From contig JAECYW010000006.1 of NCBI GenBank assembly GCA_023014335.1, positions 1,488,001-1,552,000 of the forward strand: a DNA stretch of 64,000 nt, given 5' to 3'. Of this stretch, positions 10,161-22,734 are shown one piece after another. The notes beneath the pieces are model-generated. The model was not told the origin of the DNA and made no database searches. It saw nothing but the letters and a program-made list of their open reading frames with translations. A program made the translations under genes and the position numbers. Numbering within the stretch: the stretch's first letter is position 1; every line of letters starts with the position of its first letter. This DNA is from Galerina marginata. Lineage: Eukaryota > Basidiomycota > Agaricomycetes > Agaricales > Galerinaceae.

Positions 10161-11266
10161 TCAACCTCTAAAAGCTCGCCCTTGTCCAAATAGCTGGTTG
10201 AAGAGCTCCTGAGGGTCCGCTGCCGCCGCGCCCACCCCGCCAGCGCCTCGCTGTTCTCCAAACAACTGATCGTGGAGAGTATCAGATTGTGTTCCGCCTG
10301 TTGGGCGGCCCTGCTCAGGCGCTCTAGCTCTAGTACCTGACGGCCTTCCTTGTTCTCCGAACATTTGACTGAAGATCTGTTGAGGAGCTGCTGATGGCGC
10401 TGCAGTCCCAGTCCCAGTGGAGCTACCTCCTCCGAAGATTTGGGTGAAGAGATCCCCGGGCCCCAGTCCACCTGCCCCGCCCTGCGTAGGTGCGCTATTA
10501 GCACCGGAGGAAGGTCCTGGTTCTCTGAATATATTGTTGAAGAAATCCTGAGGCTCCGGTCCAGTGGCCGCTTGGCGTTCTGGGATCGACGAGATGTGCC
10601 ACAACTGATTGGAAGACGCGGTGGCTTGCTGAGTGTGCCACACAAGCATGAGGTGTTAGGTGTTAGGGTAGTCGGCGGGCGGTTGATTCACTCAAGACTC
10701 ACCTTTGCTGTCTGCCATTCCAGGGCGGCCTAAATACAGAGGTACAGTGTAGATGAATCTAAAATCCTGTAAATCGACGTGGACTTGAAGGTACTCACAC
10801 GATTATTTTTCAATGCTAGGGCGAAAGTAGTTCGTCGGCCATTTTCTCCAACCTCAATTTCTACAAGAAGCCTATATCGGGCTCTGTGCAAGGTTGTACG
10901 GGAAAGTGCGGGGTGGGCTCACATGTGGATATTAGAGTTCCTATTTATCTCCCATTGCGGGGCCCACGGAGGTGCGATTGCAGAGAGCACGGGTACGGAA
11001 GCCCCGCCTATTCCTCGTCTTTTGACAGAAGGTATCTTCCGTCTAAGGCATTCATGATCGTATATTTACCGTTTCTTGCTGGCTTGATGTCCCACTGGTG
11101 CCAAACGATATTAGTCTGCGCTTGACAGGAGATGTAATCTGAAAGTTCGCACGATGCGATGTTCTGCGCCCCCTTGATTTGACGCGGACAATGCTCGCTC
11201 CAAGGAGACTCCAAAATTGGCACTCTGGATTTGATACTTGACACCCGCAACGAAGTCTAGAGGCAT
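10161..11266 (-). CDS. beta-trefoil lectin-like protein with Phe-Gly repeats, frame disrupted
   Basis: Reading leftward from an ATG at 11266 (MPLDFVAGVKYQI) the product resembles a ricin-B-like beta-trefoil: GVSLERA, then VWHQWDIKP, NGKYTIMNALDGRYLL, QWEINRN and SSNQLWHI. The 3' exons are clear: one ending at 10799 (FALALKNNR), a 27 nt exon 10703-10729 (AALEWQTAK) and the last exon 10161-10628. The last exon carries five short repeats: PQDFFNNIF, PGDLFTQIFG, PQQIFSQMFG, LHDQLFGE and PQELFNQLFG, in Gly/Ala/Thr-rich linkers. The 5' part does not read in one frame. A G5 run near 11176 and a GAGGAATAG near 11010 each look like one-base slips. Alternatively a 37 nt and a 62 nt intron are used. It may be a real gene with unusual splicing, or a pseudogene. 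Confidence 0.5.
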
Positions 11267-11898
11267 AATGAATAGGTGGATGGTAAACTGATGCGGAGGA
11301 AAGCTGCACACTTGCAAAACGTAATCTTGGTCTATTTCAGGGTTTATCGTGTTCCAATCTTGAAGGGATCGATCATCGATGGCAATGAGTAAATGAGCGC
11401 TCCGAGTTCCCCGGGCTCAATCATGGGCGCTTCTAAATTTAAAGCAAACTTTACTCTAAAGCTTCCTACCTTTGTGCACTCCACATTCGTCCACTTAAGG
11501 TTCTTACACCTGCGTTCAAATCATTCTTCTCCTCGAGTCAGATTTCTCGCTAGAGACTTACAGGCTGGAGCGAACGAATTTACGAGGAAAGAGGAATTAT
11601 GGGATGGCGAGGAGCAAGATAAAGAAGCTGGGATTTATGCTTTTTGTTTGCCCCAAGGAATCTACGATTATCCCTCGGCGTTGCATCACATATGTTGCAG
11701 TCGGTCTAGGAGAGACTAGAGATTAGTATACATAGCATAATAAAACGATAAATGACAAGGACAAGGAGAGTGAAAGTGGAGGAGCGATACGATGGGAAAA
11801 CAGGATCAAAGAATTCAGAAATGCGAAGGCAGTCAGGTACTAGGCTAAACATCATGCTTACCATTGGTAAGTCAATTCCGAGGCCAATTCGGTCCTGC
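11267..11898. other. intergenic, no gene seen
   Basis: Upstream flank of the lectin-like gene and 3' flank of the DUF6535 gene. A 108-codon plus-strand frame at 11393-11719 has no recognisable domain and no supporting splice sites, so it is not called. Confidence 0.4.
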
Positions 11899-14409
11899 TC
11901 ATGATTTAATCAGTGGAAGCTGCTGATGCACTACAGGAATGTTTGATGGAAGTCCGAAAGGAGGGTCATGCTGATGAGATGCCTTCGGAATCTCCACGCG
12001 TGACAATTCGAATTTCGGTGATACGCGCCAGACGTAGAGGTCGGTTTCTGTAAACGGGTACTCTTTTACGGGCTTGAAGTGTTCATAATACATTATAAGA
12101 CCATCGATGAGGGAAAGAATGGGCTCGGAATGTACGGGATCGTACTTCCATTTCATTAATCCCGTTACTACCTTCTGCCCTGTAGCAAGATCCCAGTTTG
12201 TGGTTGCAAAACGCCCAAGGATTTGAACCATAATATAAGACGTTGTGAGGAATAACAGAGGACGCACACTGTTTTCTCTTCTGGAACGGTCTAAAAGGGA
12301 CGATACAAAGTACACAGTCTTTTGAAAGACCTCGGGAAGGTCACTGTTCGCCCTGCGGATTGTGAAACCAAGAAGTCGGGCAAGAGTGGAACAAATGCTC
12401 TCCACGATCAGTGGCTGCCCATACATGGTGTCTGGTAATAGAGGAGCCTCATTTGTTACCTCAGAAACTTGTCGAATGAAGGAATCAAAAATAAGGTAAA
12501 ACTGGATTTTTGACGCTGATAATTCAAGGAGGGGGTGAGCAGCGTCGGCGCCCGCTACAACTGGACCAAAATATGTTTGCATACCTTCCAATACTTCATT
12601 TGGGACAAACTTGCTGATTTCTGGGCCAAGGTCTGGGTAGTGGTCTAAAACCCATGGGTCCCAATATTCCTGCTGCTTGACTGCCAGGACCCCGTGGTTT
12701 TTCGTCGATAAGTGAGCTGTCGAGCGAGAAACCAGCTCGACGAGGTGCGATGCAAAAGAAGTTTTGAGGCTATGGGGATATCCATACTGCCGAAGGGCAC
12801 CAAGAAGCCAAATCATCTGTTCGTCCTGTGTGATTGGATCAGGAGAGTTAAACAGCTCGACATCTTGTTCAACCGATCCCGTTGCCAATCTTGATGGGGC
12901 GAAGAAAGAAAGGAACGACTGGCCATAGTACGGGATATCCGGTATCCTTTGAATATAGTATCGTTCGAAGAGGGTGTTTGCATATCTTCTGTAGTCCTGA
13001 TCCGTGTCACCGACACAGACATCCTGAATGCAATGGTACAAAGCACAAGCCATGGTGTGGTTGGATGAATATTTCTTGAGAGCTTCAATAATCGATTCCG
13101 CTTCGAGGTGCGTTGGTAATATAGCCTTTAACTCCTTTTCGCCAACGGGGTACAAACTCTCCAAATCGTTCCTCGGATTGAAGCCGGGATGACGGTGGGC
13201 ATCTGATGCCGTCATATATGCCTCTGGAATCGTGAGCCACCAATTATCGAATGAGATCCAACTGTTAAATTGATCATCATTGGTGAGTGATAGCGCGAAT
13301 CGAAACGGGAAGAGGATTAGATTTCCAGTGATTATGTGTGGTGAGGTAAGGCGGAACTGTCCAAGTGATTTATAGACTAGGGACGAAAATCGATAGAAAA
13401 TCCATGCCTGGGGTGACCGATAAGGACATTGAGCGGGAGTTGACGTCTTGTTTGTGTGTTTTTGCTTATCCAGGTTTCGGGGGACGAGGAGCTGCAATGT
13501 AGGGAGCATACCGGTGACGAAAGGGAAGATCAGGGTAAGTACAATTCCGACAGTCACTGGGATAGCGACTGTAACATCCAATGCAAAAAGAAAATCGATC
13601 ATCCCGAGGAAGAAGAGGACAAGAGCACTTTGTAAAAGTAGGGGGAGGCCAGTGAAGATTTGCGGAACATACCATGCATGCAGCCCCTGGGCACGCATAT
13701 GAAAAACAGACAAGGACTTCCTCTGTGTGATTTCGTCAGTGTAACGCTGGTGCTCTCGAAGCCATTGGAGTGAAATGATACCAATGAGGACTGTGGCAAG
13801 GCTGAAGACAAGGCTGAGAAACCACAGAACATTGATGCGAATTGTGGATGGAGAGGGAGTGAACGTTGGAGGAGGAGATACAGCGCCACCGTTGTTTACG
13901 ATGCCGTTGAGGAGGAAGATAATAGTATCATTGGGATCCGGTTTGAGAGTCTGATAGGATTCGATGATGAATGCCGTCACAACGCCGGAGAATAAACCTG
14001 CCTGGATCCCGCTGGAGCGTCTAGTTTTCACTCAAGGTGGATCAGAGAAAGCAGTCTTACGAAGATGAGGAGATTTTGAACTTCGTCTTTCCAAGCATTG
14101 CATTTGATTTTGTCCCCCTTGAGCTTCTCCGCAAGGACGACACCCCAGCAATCTCCTTCTGGTTTTGGAAGCGAGTATTGGTACGGGTCACCGGGCATCC
14201 ACATTTTGGGGCGATCCTCCTGTGCAAATTGTATGAAAGGCCATATGTACGGGTGCGAAATTACATACGTTGGGGGTTTCTGAATTTGAAGCCGTGCGGT
14301 GTTGCGGGTGGCTTTCCCCACCAGAGTGATGAAATCCAGATGATTGTCCAGTCGGTTGCGTTTCTTGAACACTGATGTTGGCGTAAGCTGGGTTGAGGGT
14401 TTCTAACAT
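11899..14409 (-). CDS. DUF6535-domain membrane protein
   Basis: Three exons on the minus strand: 14409-14269 (47 codons), 14219-14061 (53 codons) and 14001-11899; introns 49 and 59 nt; 800 aa. The first intron runs GTATGT...TTGCACAG and the second GTAAGA...ATCCAG. The hallmark of the basidiomycete DUF6535 family is split across exons 2 and 3: LLIF followed by AGLFSGVVTAFIIESYQ. Membrane segments are AGLFSGVVTAFIIESY, a stretch around VLWFLSLVFSLATVLIGI, one around LLLQSALVLFFLGMIDFLF and one around VTVAIPVTVGIVLTLIFPF. About 480 residues with no recognised domain follow. The function of the family is unknown; many copies per genome are usual in mushrooms. Confidence 0.85.
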
Positions 14410-14774
14410 TTCTACTATACTTTGAAAGTGGTGGGTTTGGATGAGAAACGCAGGGGGTGGAACCGGGGCCGTCTAAATATCTCATGCATTTCATCAAAGC
14501 GAAGTTTCATTAATCTGCCCAGAAGTTGCTGTCAGCCTGAGCTATTTTCATCCGTGCGCAAGTCCTTCGGTTCCATTCGAGATGATGCATATCATCCTCC
14601 ACAATGACTGCCGACCGAATGATACATAACCAGCACAGATAAAACACAACATTAGCCATTGCGATTGGGAATACAGCCATGCAAGTAAGTAAGTTCTTCC
14701 GAAAGTAAATAATATGCAGAAAGCGTAATAATATATGTGAACTAAATGAGAAAACAAAAAAAATCAACGACACC
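14410..14774. other. upstream region of DUF6535 gene and 3' flank of SAC3
   Basis: Both neighbours are on the minus strand, so this 365 bp holds the SAC3 3' end region and the DUF6535 promoter. No further gene seen. Confidence 0.4.
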
Positions 14775-17700
14775 CTAAGACCCATACTTTTTCTTTAGAT
14801 CCCTCGTCAGCGCTCTCAGCATCGCGACCGTAACATTCGGCGCAGCAGAAGCAGCAGCAGCAACCTCTGTCGGTGCCAGCGAGACCGTGCTCTGGCTGTT
14901 CGTAGGCGACGGCGACTCCGTGTCCATCCGGCGTCCGTTCAGCTGCGGAGTGGACGGAACACTGATGCTCAAGTTGTGGTCATCGTTGGTGCTGGCATTG
15001 GAGATGGAGCCTGATAGGCGCGGGCGCTTGGCTTCAGGACTATAATAATTCGAAATAAACAGTAGAGTCAGATAACATATAACCAAACCAAAAAAAAGCA
15101 AAATCAACTGACCTCCCCTGCTGGCTCGTGCTAACACTGTATGATCGTCGCTTCGGCGACCTCCTCACACTGAAATTATACACCTGCAGCAGCTTCATCT
15201 CATGAGGCCGCATCCTGTCCTTGAACGACTGCAGTGTTTGGTTGACGGCGGAGACAAGGACAGGAACAAGGACGGGCTGTTGCCCGCTGGCATTACCCCC
15301 GAGCGGGAACGATCTCTCCATCCGGACTTGGGCCAGCTCAGAGAGGTGCTCCAGGAATATCCGCGCAGGAAAGTCTGGTACAAACGAAATGAGATCAGAT
15401 ACGGGTGCACTCCGACGGATGGATGAACTGACCTTGCCCAATATTCCGGTGCGCCTGCAGATCCGCAGCCACCATCCTCGCATCGTCTCTCGAGCTAAGC
15501 GTCGACAGCCACTCGTTGGTGTCTTCATAAGCAGACCTTGACATAACATCAGTTACTTTTTCGACTCCGAGAAGGGGATTAAGTGGATAGCTGTACATAC
15601 TGGCTATCGTCAAATTGACTGGCATTGAAATCTGGCAGCAGGTCCTCCTGGCCCGGCAACTCAAGCTCGAGTAACGACCGCACTGAGCTGGACATCATGT
15701 TGAGCAGCGTAACAGCAACTTGCACCACCTGGCCGTATAAGCTCCAGTTAACTGCACAAATGACAATCAGTCACAGTAATTCCACTCCAGATAAGGAACA
15801 ACTCACACCGCCCATGCCCGTAACTCCCACAATTCCCCACCCACTCGCCCACGAAGAGCTCATACGTCGACTGGAACACCCTAAACGCCCCTCTCACTGA
15901 CAGGCGCTGAACGAGCTTGCCCTCCGTGTCGAATTCTAAGGCGGATAAGGCAGTGTCGAGTTTGGCGTCCAGATCCTTGGTGGATGAGGTCATTGAAAAA
16001 ACTTTGTAGCTTTGGAAGGTGGACTCGGCGAGCAGTTTCTTGACCTGACCCATGGAGATGAGTGAATGGGACTCGGAGAGTAGTTTGGATGGGAAAGGCT
16101 TACCATGTCGAAGAAATCACTCGCGTTCTGCGTCTGGGTTTGGCCCTCCTCACTCCAGGAGATGATTAACAGTGATGGGATGAAATGCCGCTTGGGAGGC
16201 AGGGCCTTCACGATTTCCCGAAGGCGGGAACAGTCGTCCAATATACGGTATTTCCTAACAAAGCCGCCAGCGCATCAGTCACCCACCAACGGAGAAATAC
16301 AGAAAACATGACAACACACCTTTCCAGTTCATCGCCCACATCGCCCAACGGCGTACACTCAAACACGATCACACCAGGGTACCCATGCCCCTTATCCGAC
16401 GAAGATAATGACGAAGGCTCAAGAGGGATAGCAAACGTTGCCTCGCCAACCCACACCCCCGAATCCGGCACGTCGAACTTGCGTTCCAGCCAGATGGCAG
16501 TTGCGTCACTCTCCGGGTTCGTGGAGAGCCATATGTCCCATGGTAATGGCGTTGGTAACGGAGGTTTCGCTTTTGAAGCCAATGACGAGGAAGTACTGCG
16601 GGCTTTGACGTGTTTCCGGATGACTTGGAGGAAGGATCCTGGGGCCCAGCGGAGTGTGTGTTCTTCATGGTTCTGGTGTCGTTGGTTGGTGTGCGATGTG
16701 ATCAATCATTTTGATTTTGATTCAATGTCGAGGGTGAGATCGATGTCGAGGGTGTCACAAAGGATAAATGGTCAAAGGAAGAAAAAGAAGAGAAAAATAT
16801 TCGTCAGGTCCAGCTCCTATCCCAACAACAACAAAAGAAAACGCTCTGCACCTCTTTAAGCCTCTTCGCCAGATCCTCGTCCGTCCGCGGCGGGCGGTAC
16901 TCGCTTGACATCCGCTTCCTTGCCCTCTTCTTCACCGGAGACTGGTCATATGAACCACCTGCAGTCTCCGCACCCCCGTTTGCCGATATTCGCCGTTTCT
17001 TGTCATGAGAAAGTAGTCCATTCCTCATCGACGCCGATGCCGACGCTCGTAGCAGTGGTTGCTTCCCCATTCCGGCCCCAGTCCCACTTCCAGTCCCACC
17101 CCCTCCAACTCCAATTCCAGCAGAAGCTGACCTCGCCAGCCTCTCGCGATACTCATCCCCGTGTCTTCTCGCCTCTAGATACGCCGCCCGGTCCGTCGCC
17201 CGTTTCATCCACCGCCCAAAGCACAATCTGACAACCAAGCTCCGCCTTGCGAACCCCAACGCGGTCTTCTTCATCTCTTCGACCTCCTCAATATCGTACA
17301 CCGACAGGTCTGCCGCCTTCGCCTTGCCCTTCCCATTCGCCTTGCTTTGAGTTTGAGGAGGAGACGAGGGCCGGAATATCCTGGACGCCTGCGGTGTCGA
17401 CAACGGCGTAAAGTTGTTAAACGGCCTCGAGGACGACGCCGTCGGCGAGCTCATCACCAGCGGGCTGAGGATCTCCTGGTTCTGGCTGCCAGACGGCGAT
17501 CCGGACGGTGATGGGAGCAAAGTGTTTCGAAGATGCCCCAGAAGCGGGTTCGGCGGGTTAAACACCGTCGAAGGCGTCGACGGCAGGGAAATGGGCTGCA
17601 CCCTCCCCAGGGGTGGGGGCACTCGTGGTGATGCGGCTGAGGGCGATGAGCTGGATGCTACAGACGTTTCCGTGTCGATTCTTAGCATCGGTGGTGCAGT

Positions 17701-20400
17701 GAGCCGGTTAGGCGGTGGTGTGACAGATGCTGAGCCTGAAGGGCTCGGTTTTTTAGGGAAGGTGGTCGCCGTAGTGGGCGGCTGTGGGGGTGTTTGCGTT
17801 AAAGAAGGCTGACGGAAGAAATTCGTTCCGTTAACCTGCTGTAGAGGTGTTGATGTCGTTGTCGTAGGTTGTGGTGTAAAACTGGGTATTGTTGTTGTTC
17901 CGGTTGTCGACCTTTTAGTCCCAGTACCATTAACAGGAGATGGTTGGGCGAATATTGATGGTATGGGTTTTGATATGTGTGGAGGTGTAAATTCCGGCGC
18001 CTTCGGGTTCAATGATGGGGTGGATTTCGATGGCCCAGTAGGGAAAGCCGGGCTACCGTTTGTAGAATTGTTAGAGAAAGAGAATGGCGAGCCGGTTGAA
18101 CCTCCAAAGAGGGATGTTGTGGGTACCGGTTGGCTTATGGAGGGCTGGGGTGTTGATATAGAGGGTGTTGGTGTCGGTGCTATATCTATAAGGGATGTAG
18201 TTAGAATTATGAGAAACTAAGGTATAAACGAAAAAAAACTTACTGAAGAAATTTGAGGGAGTAGCGGACTGAGCTGATGAAAAAGCTGAGGGCATGTTCG
18301 AGAAACCATTCGGTTGTCCTAAGAAGGGTGAAGGGGCAGCAGGGGCGGGTGGGACAGCAGTAGGCGCGGCTGGTGTTTGTGTGGGTGCTGTCCCAAAGAC
18401 AGACTGCACCGGAGCTCCAAAACTGCCAAACACCGACGTAGGTGCAGGAGTCGTGGTCGAAAAAGCTGAATTTCCAAAGACAGAGGATGTGCCAAAGACA
18501 TTCGGAGTAGCCACCAAACCTGCAAAGGCGCTGGCAGCAACAGGAGGAGGGTTGAAAGCCGAAGCTGGAGCAGCTGATGAATTCAAAGGTTGGGGTGTAG
18601 ACCATTCCGTGCTGGGTTGTTGTGGTGTCGGGGCTGCCGGTTGAGGTTGATACTCCTCGACTTGTGATTCATCCACTCCTCCTACATCGTCATAACCTTC
18701 ATCCTCGTCCAAAAATTCGTCCGTGCCGCCATCGTTGTCGCCACCATACTCAACACCCTCCTCCTCCACTTCATCGTCTTGAACCTCTTCAATGTGGCCA
18801 TGAGTCGAAACCCCATCAATAACATCCGAGATGCTCAGATCGCCTCTGATACTCTCGATGTCATCAATGGTGTCTTTGCCAAATAACCGTTCGAGTAAGC
18901 ATGCGACGAGATAAACCATAACAGTGCTGCCTTGCTCGCTGAGGACAGTTGCCAACTGGCTGAATATCTGCATGCCTTCCTCGGTAACAACAAGCTTGGA
19001 TGTTTTGCTAATTGGTGCACTCTTTTGCTGAACGTGCAGACGAAACTCGGTCGTAAGCTTGAAGACAGGATGAGAGGTAATGTAATCCGGGATGTCTTCG
19101 TGCCGCTCCTTCTGGTCGCGGATGTGGATCAATCGATGGTAAACCCGCATTTCGAGCTCTGTTGGAGATTGGTATCGGCCGCGTTGATCCTCGTAGAATT
19201 CTTTCAAGCTTTGGAGCGCTTGGGTGGCCGATATTAATGCACGTGGGCCTACCATAGAGAATAAACTCACTGTTCATGAGTTGCTGCTCTTCCAGGGGAA
19301 TAGAAAATCCAGTACGGTCCCGCTCAAAATGAAGAGCAAGAATATGGAATCGAGCGCAACGGTCGTGGCACTCAATTGCAAGGGGTCCGGTAATATGCTG
19401 CATCGTAAAATCGTTGCGAACTGCTCGAGAACGGTCGCGAATAAAATTGAATGTCGCCGAAAATCCGCCACGAGGGAGGAGGTCGTGAAAAAGATAGTCA
19501 AGTGTTCGCTGGTTTCAGGAATTTAGCATGATGGATTCGTCGAGCCGAGCAGATGGATTTACTTTTAGGACGTGTGGAGGCCGTAGATCTGAGGGTAGGG
19601 TCTTGTCGCCGGCAGCGCGTTCGTACATTTTCACAGCGCGATTGTGGTCAACCCTTTTCGTACCAGGGATCTTGGAAGACATCAGCGTAGTTTTCTTAAT
19701 GACAGACAACGATGACAAGACTTACGGTCTCCCATTCGAACAGGTTATTTTCGCGTTCGCGCCGGTACCTCTCGAAACGAGGGGCCATATCCAAGCATGT
19801 GCCAACGATAGATATTGCGTCCTCGAGTCGCTTAGGAACGAGAGGATCGTCCATCTTTCCCTCTGCAATTGCTTTTTTACGTTCGATTTCCCGACCTTTG
19901 ACCAGCTATAAAGGAGTTAAACTACATGTGTACGTGAAACTAACGAAAAAACATACCTCTTGATAAAACTTTTCGCGTTCTTCTGGAGTTTCGAGTTCTG
20001 GCTCGTGGATTTCGTGTATCGGTTCATTCACTTCCTCTATCGCCACTGCTTCTTCCACTTCTTCGTGATATTCTTCCTCCTCATCTTCAGCGTATGTCTC
20101 TTCAGGTTGAACAGGTGCGTCGTCAACTGTGGCACGCTGTTGTTGTGCAGGCGTATTGTTGAGCCGGAGAGAAACGTTGTGAAACTTTCGAGGAGCAGCA
20201 TGGGGAGCGCCTCTGCCTCTTCCACCCCCGCGATGACCCCCCCGTTCCCAACGTTCGCCGTCTGCATGCCCTGGGGTGCTACTTCGTGAACCTCCATCGT
20301 TTGCGGACCAATGCTTGTTTCGTGACTGCGGTCGACCTCGTCCCCCACCTTCGAGACCTCCGCGTCCACGGCCGCCCCTAACATACGAAGGACCATCCAT
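14775..20400 (-). CDS. SAC3: SAC3/GANP mRNA-export scaffold (TREX-2)
   Basis: Thirteen exons on the minus strand: 20400-19957, 19905-19726, 19670-19563, 19508-19271, 19218-18244, 18185-16852, 16672-16320, 16254-16104, 16044-15807, 15751-15601, 15536-15433, 15374-15113, 15039-14775; 4803 nt, 1600 aa, every join in frame. The N-terminus is Gly/Arg-rich, then acidic. The SAC3/GANP core (about residues 209-480) shows IPGTKRVDHNRAVKMYER, AAGDKTLPSDLRPPHVLK and RDRSRAVRNDFTMQH. A Phe-Gly-rich linker (SVFGNSAF, SVFGSFG, FGTAPTQ) follows. A helix around GFARRSLVVRLCFGRWMKRA could be the Sus1/Cdc31-binding (CID) region. The C-terminal half resembles the metazoan GANP tail (ERKYRILDDCSRLREI). Known role: scaffold of TREX-2, coupling transcription to mRNA export at the nuclear pore. 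The large size suits filamentous fungi rather than yeast. Confidence 0.92.
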
Positions 20401-20608
20401 AGTCGACGAGCCAGTCGGCACGATCGTTGAAGGACAAGAAAGAAATGGGCAAATGGGAAATAAACAACAGCAAACATATGTCCCTGTTGTTGTTCTCCGA
20501 TCACGACTGGACCCTTACGCGACGGACTCGTGCCCGTTGACCACGGTTCATCTACAGACTCAACGAGCTCCCAGTCTCGTCGACGACAAGCTACTCTTTC
20601 TTCAAATC
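20401..20608. promoter_or_regulatory. shared divergent promoter, SAC3 and Cys-rich gene
   Basis: The two ATGs (20400 minus, 20609 plus) lie only 208 bp apart on opposite strands, so both genes must be controlled from this interval. No clear TATA box. Confidence 0.5.
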
Positions 20609-20885
20609 ATGAGCGAGCAAGTCTGTGCCGTTGTCTGTGCCGCTTGTTTTGACATTTGCGCCGGAATCTGTCTCGACTTTATATCGATCCGTGCGTGCAT
20701 CGTCTGCTTGCTTGATGTTTGCGTGCTGAAATTTTGTAGGCCATGCATGCACGGAGAACCTGTGTACCTGCTCCTGCTGCAAATCTTCTCAAAGCGAGAT
20801 ACCTGAGCGAGAACCACTGTTGTCTGGACCTCAGAGTCATACCCAACAACCACAATCGCAACCTACAATGGAAGTACCAAAATGA
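20609..20885 (+). CDS. small Cys-rich protein, 75 aa
   Basis: Two exons, 20609-20690 and 20740-20885, joined across a 49 nt intron (GTGCGT...TTTGTAG with a CTGA branch site). The product starts MSEQVCAVVCAACFDICAG and contains 11 cysteines in its first 40 residues (CxxxCxxCxxxCxxxC, then CTENLCTCSCC). A polar tail with PEREPLLSG and a Gln/Pro-rich end (MEVPK) follows. There is no signal peptide; the first half is amphipathic to hydrophobic. This pattern recalls short Cys-rich, probably membrane-attached or metal-binding proteins seen in mushroom genomes, but I cannot name a function. The protein appears only after splicing, since the first frame otherwise runs on through the intron. Confidence 0.65.
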
Positions 20886-22734
20886 TGAGGTTACGGTCTT
20901 GGTTGTAATATAGGTAAGTCGTGAATTACTCTCGCTGTCGAAGCTATCAAACCCACCTAATAGTATTCTATTTCTTGATTTACAATAGTGACGCAATAGG
21001 CCTACTTCGCAGCGACTCCTGTTCTGTCCATGCTGTCGGGACAGTGTGGCGAAACCAGTAGAAAGGAGCTCTGGCTTTCGCTCAACTCTAGGATTCTTGC
21101 TACCCAGCTGAACTAGTTCTACACGTAGATATCCCGACCCGGCAGGACTCCCAGTGGTTCATCTCGTTTGATTCTCTTTCATTCATAATGAACAACACTT
21201 CTATTCAAAAATTGTGAATCCCACTTAGATGAATTACTCATTACCCCGGAGTCAAAGAACCTCCTTCACGATCGTGTTCGACAATTATAGAGTAACAAGT
21301 ACTCAAACGGACGTTCAATCAACCTTCAACCACCACCGGGTGCTTTCCCGGTCCTCCATGTCTACATACTACAACGTCGATGGCCCATCTTATGAATACA
21401 TTGTTTCCAATTTTCTTCCTCTGCTGCCACATTGACTTTCCTCTTACTTGCTGCAGTCCTTTAACTTCGATTCCAGTGCAGCCCATATTGGTAAACCATA
21501 CCCTTGGATATGAACTTTAGGTCGGCATCGATCTACATGCACTTCACGTCTCCTGACGGTTGAGTCGTCTTGTAGATGCTCCTTTTCAACGAATTAAGCC
21601 TGAACCTCAACCTTTGATTCCGTCGGGCAAATCGCTCTCGAGTCTCAGTGCTCGACAAACCTCGCTTATTTGCCAATATTCTGCAAAGAAAGTCCCACCA
21701 GTTAATCTGTTCAAATCTCCATACAATCAACGATGGTTTATTTCAAGAGCTTTTTTTCCCTTCAAAACTCACCTCGATGATTTTACACTTTTTGTGCCCC
21801 TAGACGAACGCCTGAAGTACAAGAGGAACTTGAAAGCACTACTACTATGCAAAACCGACAGGCGCCACCGTACGCCACAGGCATAAAAACGCAAATAAAC
21901 TGCCCCCCTCGAGCTCAATCACATTAGAAGCATACAGCCACCCACACCCTCCGAAAGATTCGCACTTCAGCTGCCTGCCAGTTGCGCCAATGGACAACTA
22001 CACAGCATAACGCTGTCATATCCCCGCGAACCTTTACGAGCTTCTGTGAATCATATTGCGGCGCAATAGCATTGGGGCATTCTGAGAAAGTTTTTCAAAC
22101 GCCTCAGCGCGGTGCGATGTTGGTGTTCATTGAGGTAATTGCTCTTCTCGTTCATTGTAGTTATGCCCTGCTTCTCATCGCCGTCTTCCTCAGTCTATCA
22201 AAGATATCTGCTCTGGTTTGCGGAGGTCGCATACATACGTTCAAGTTTAGTACGGGAACCTGAGTGTATCTTGGGTTTTGGATTATAACGGTTCTTCCCT
22301 CACTCGCTCGGTTCGACTTGGGGACCGGCGAGTTATCGGGATTCCGTCTCAGTCAAAGCCGAATGACCCAAGGACCTGTGGTATAACAGTGTACCCGAGT
22401 ACAAATGAAAATGCATTAACCTGACCGACAGAAAGATTCTTGTGAGTCTCCTCGAAACCTCACATTATATTTATTCCTTAGAAAGTTTGTCAAAAAAAGT
22501 CATGTTCAAGTTTCGCCTGGGGCCGCTATCTCAACATCTCCTGACTTCTTCCTCTGCCCTAATTCCATGGTCGATGTCCCATAATTTTACCGAAGAAAGC
22601 CGCTTGACAAAATATGTCGGTTCCGCACGATAGAGCAGGTTGATAAATCAGAGTACAAGATCCAGTACAACTAACAGAACACTTGAAAATAGATCACTTC
22701 TTTTCCACTCTAGAAATTCTAGTACGACTGTTCT
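20886..22734. other. intergenic, no gene seen
   Basis: About 1.85 kb. Several 65-108 codon plus-strand frames (21229-21435, 21560-21886, 21982-22263) lack recognisable domains, splice support or a family-like composition. I see no RNA gene or repeat. Confidence 0.4.

Noticed and set aside
20037..20806. Long plus and minus frames around the SAC3 5' end
   Set aside because: The minus ones are off-frame to SAC3 exon 1. The plus one is explained better by the spliced Cys-rich gene beginning at 20609.
21982..22263. 93-codon frame with a hydrophobic centre
   Set aside because: A single unspliced frame with no family resemblance; a hydrophobic run alone is expected by chance in T-rich DNA.
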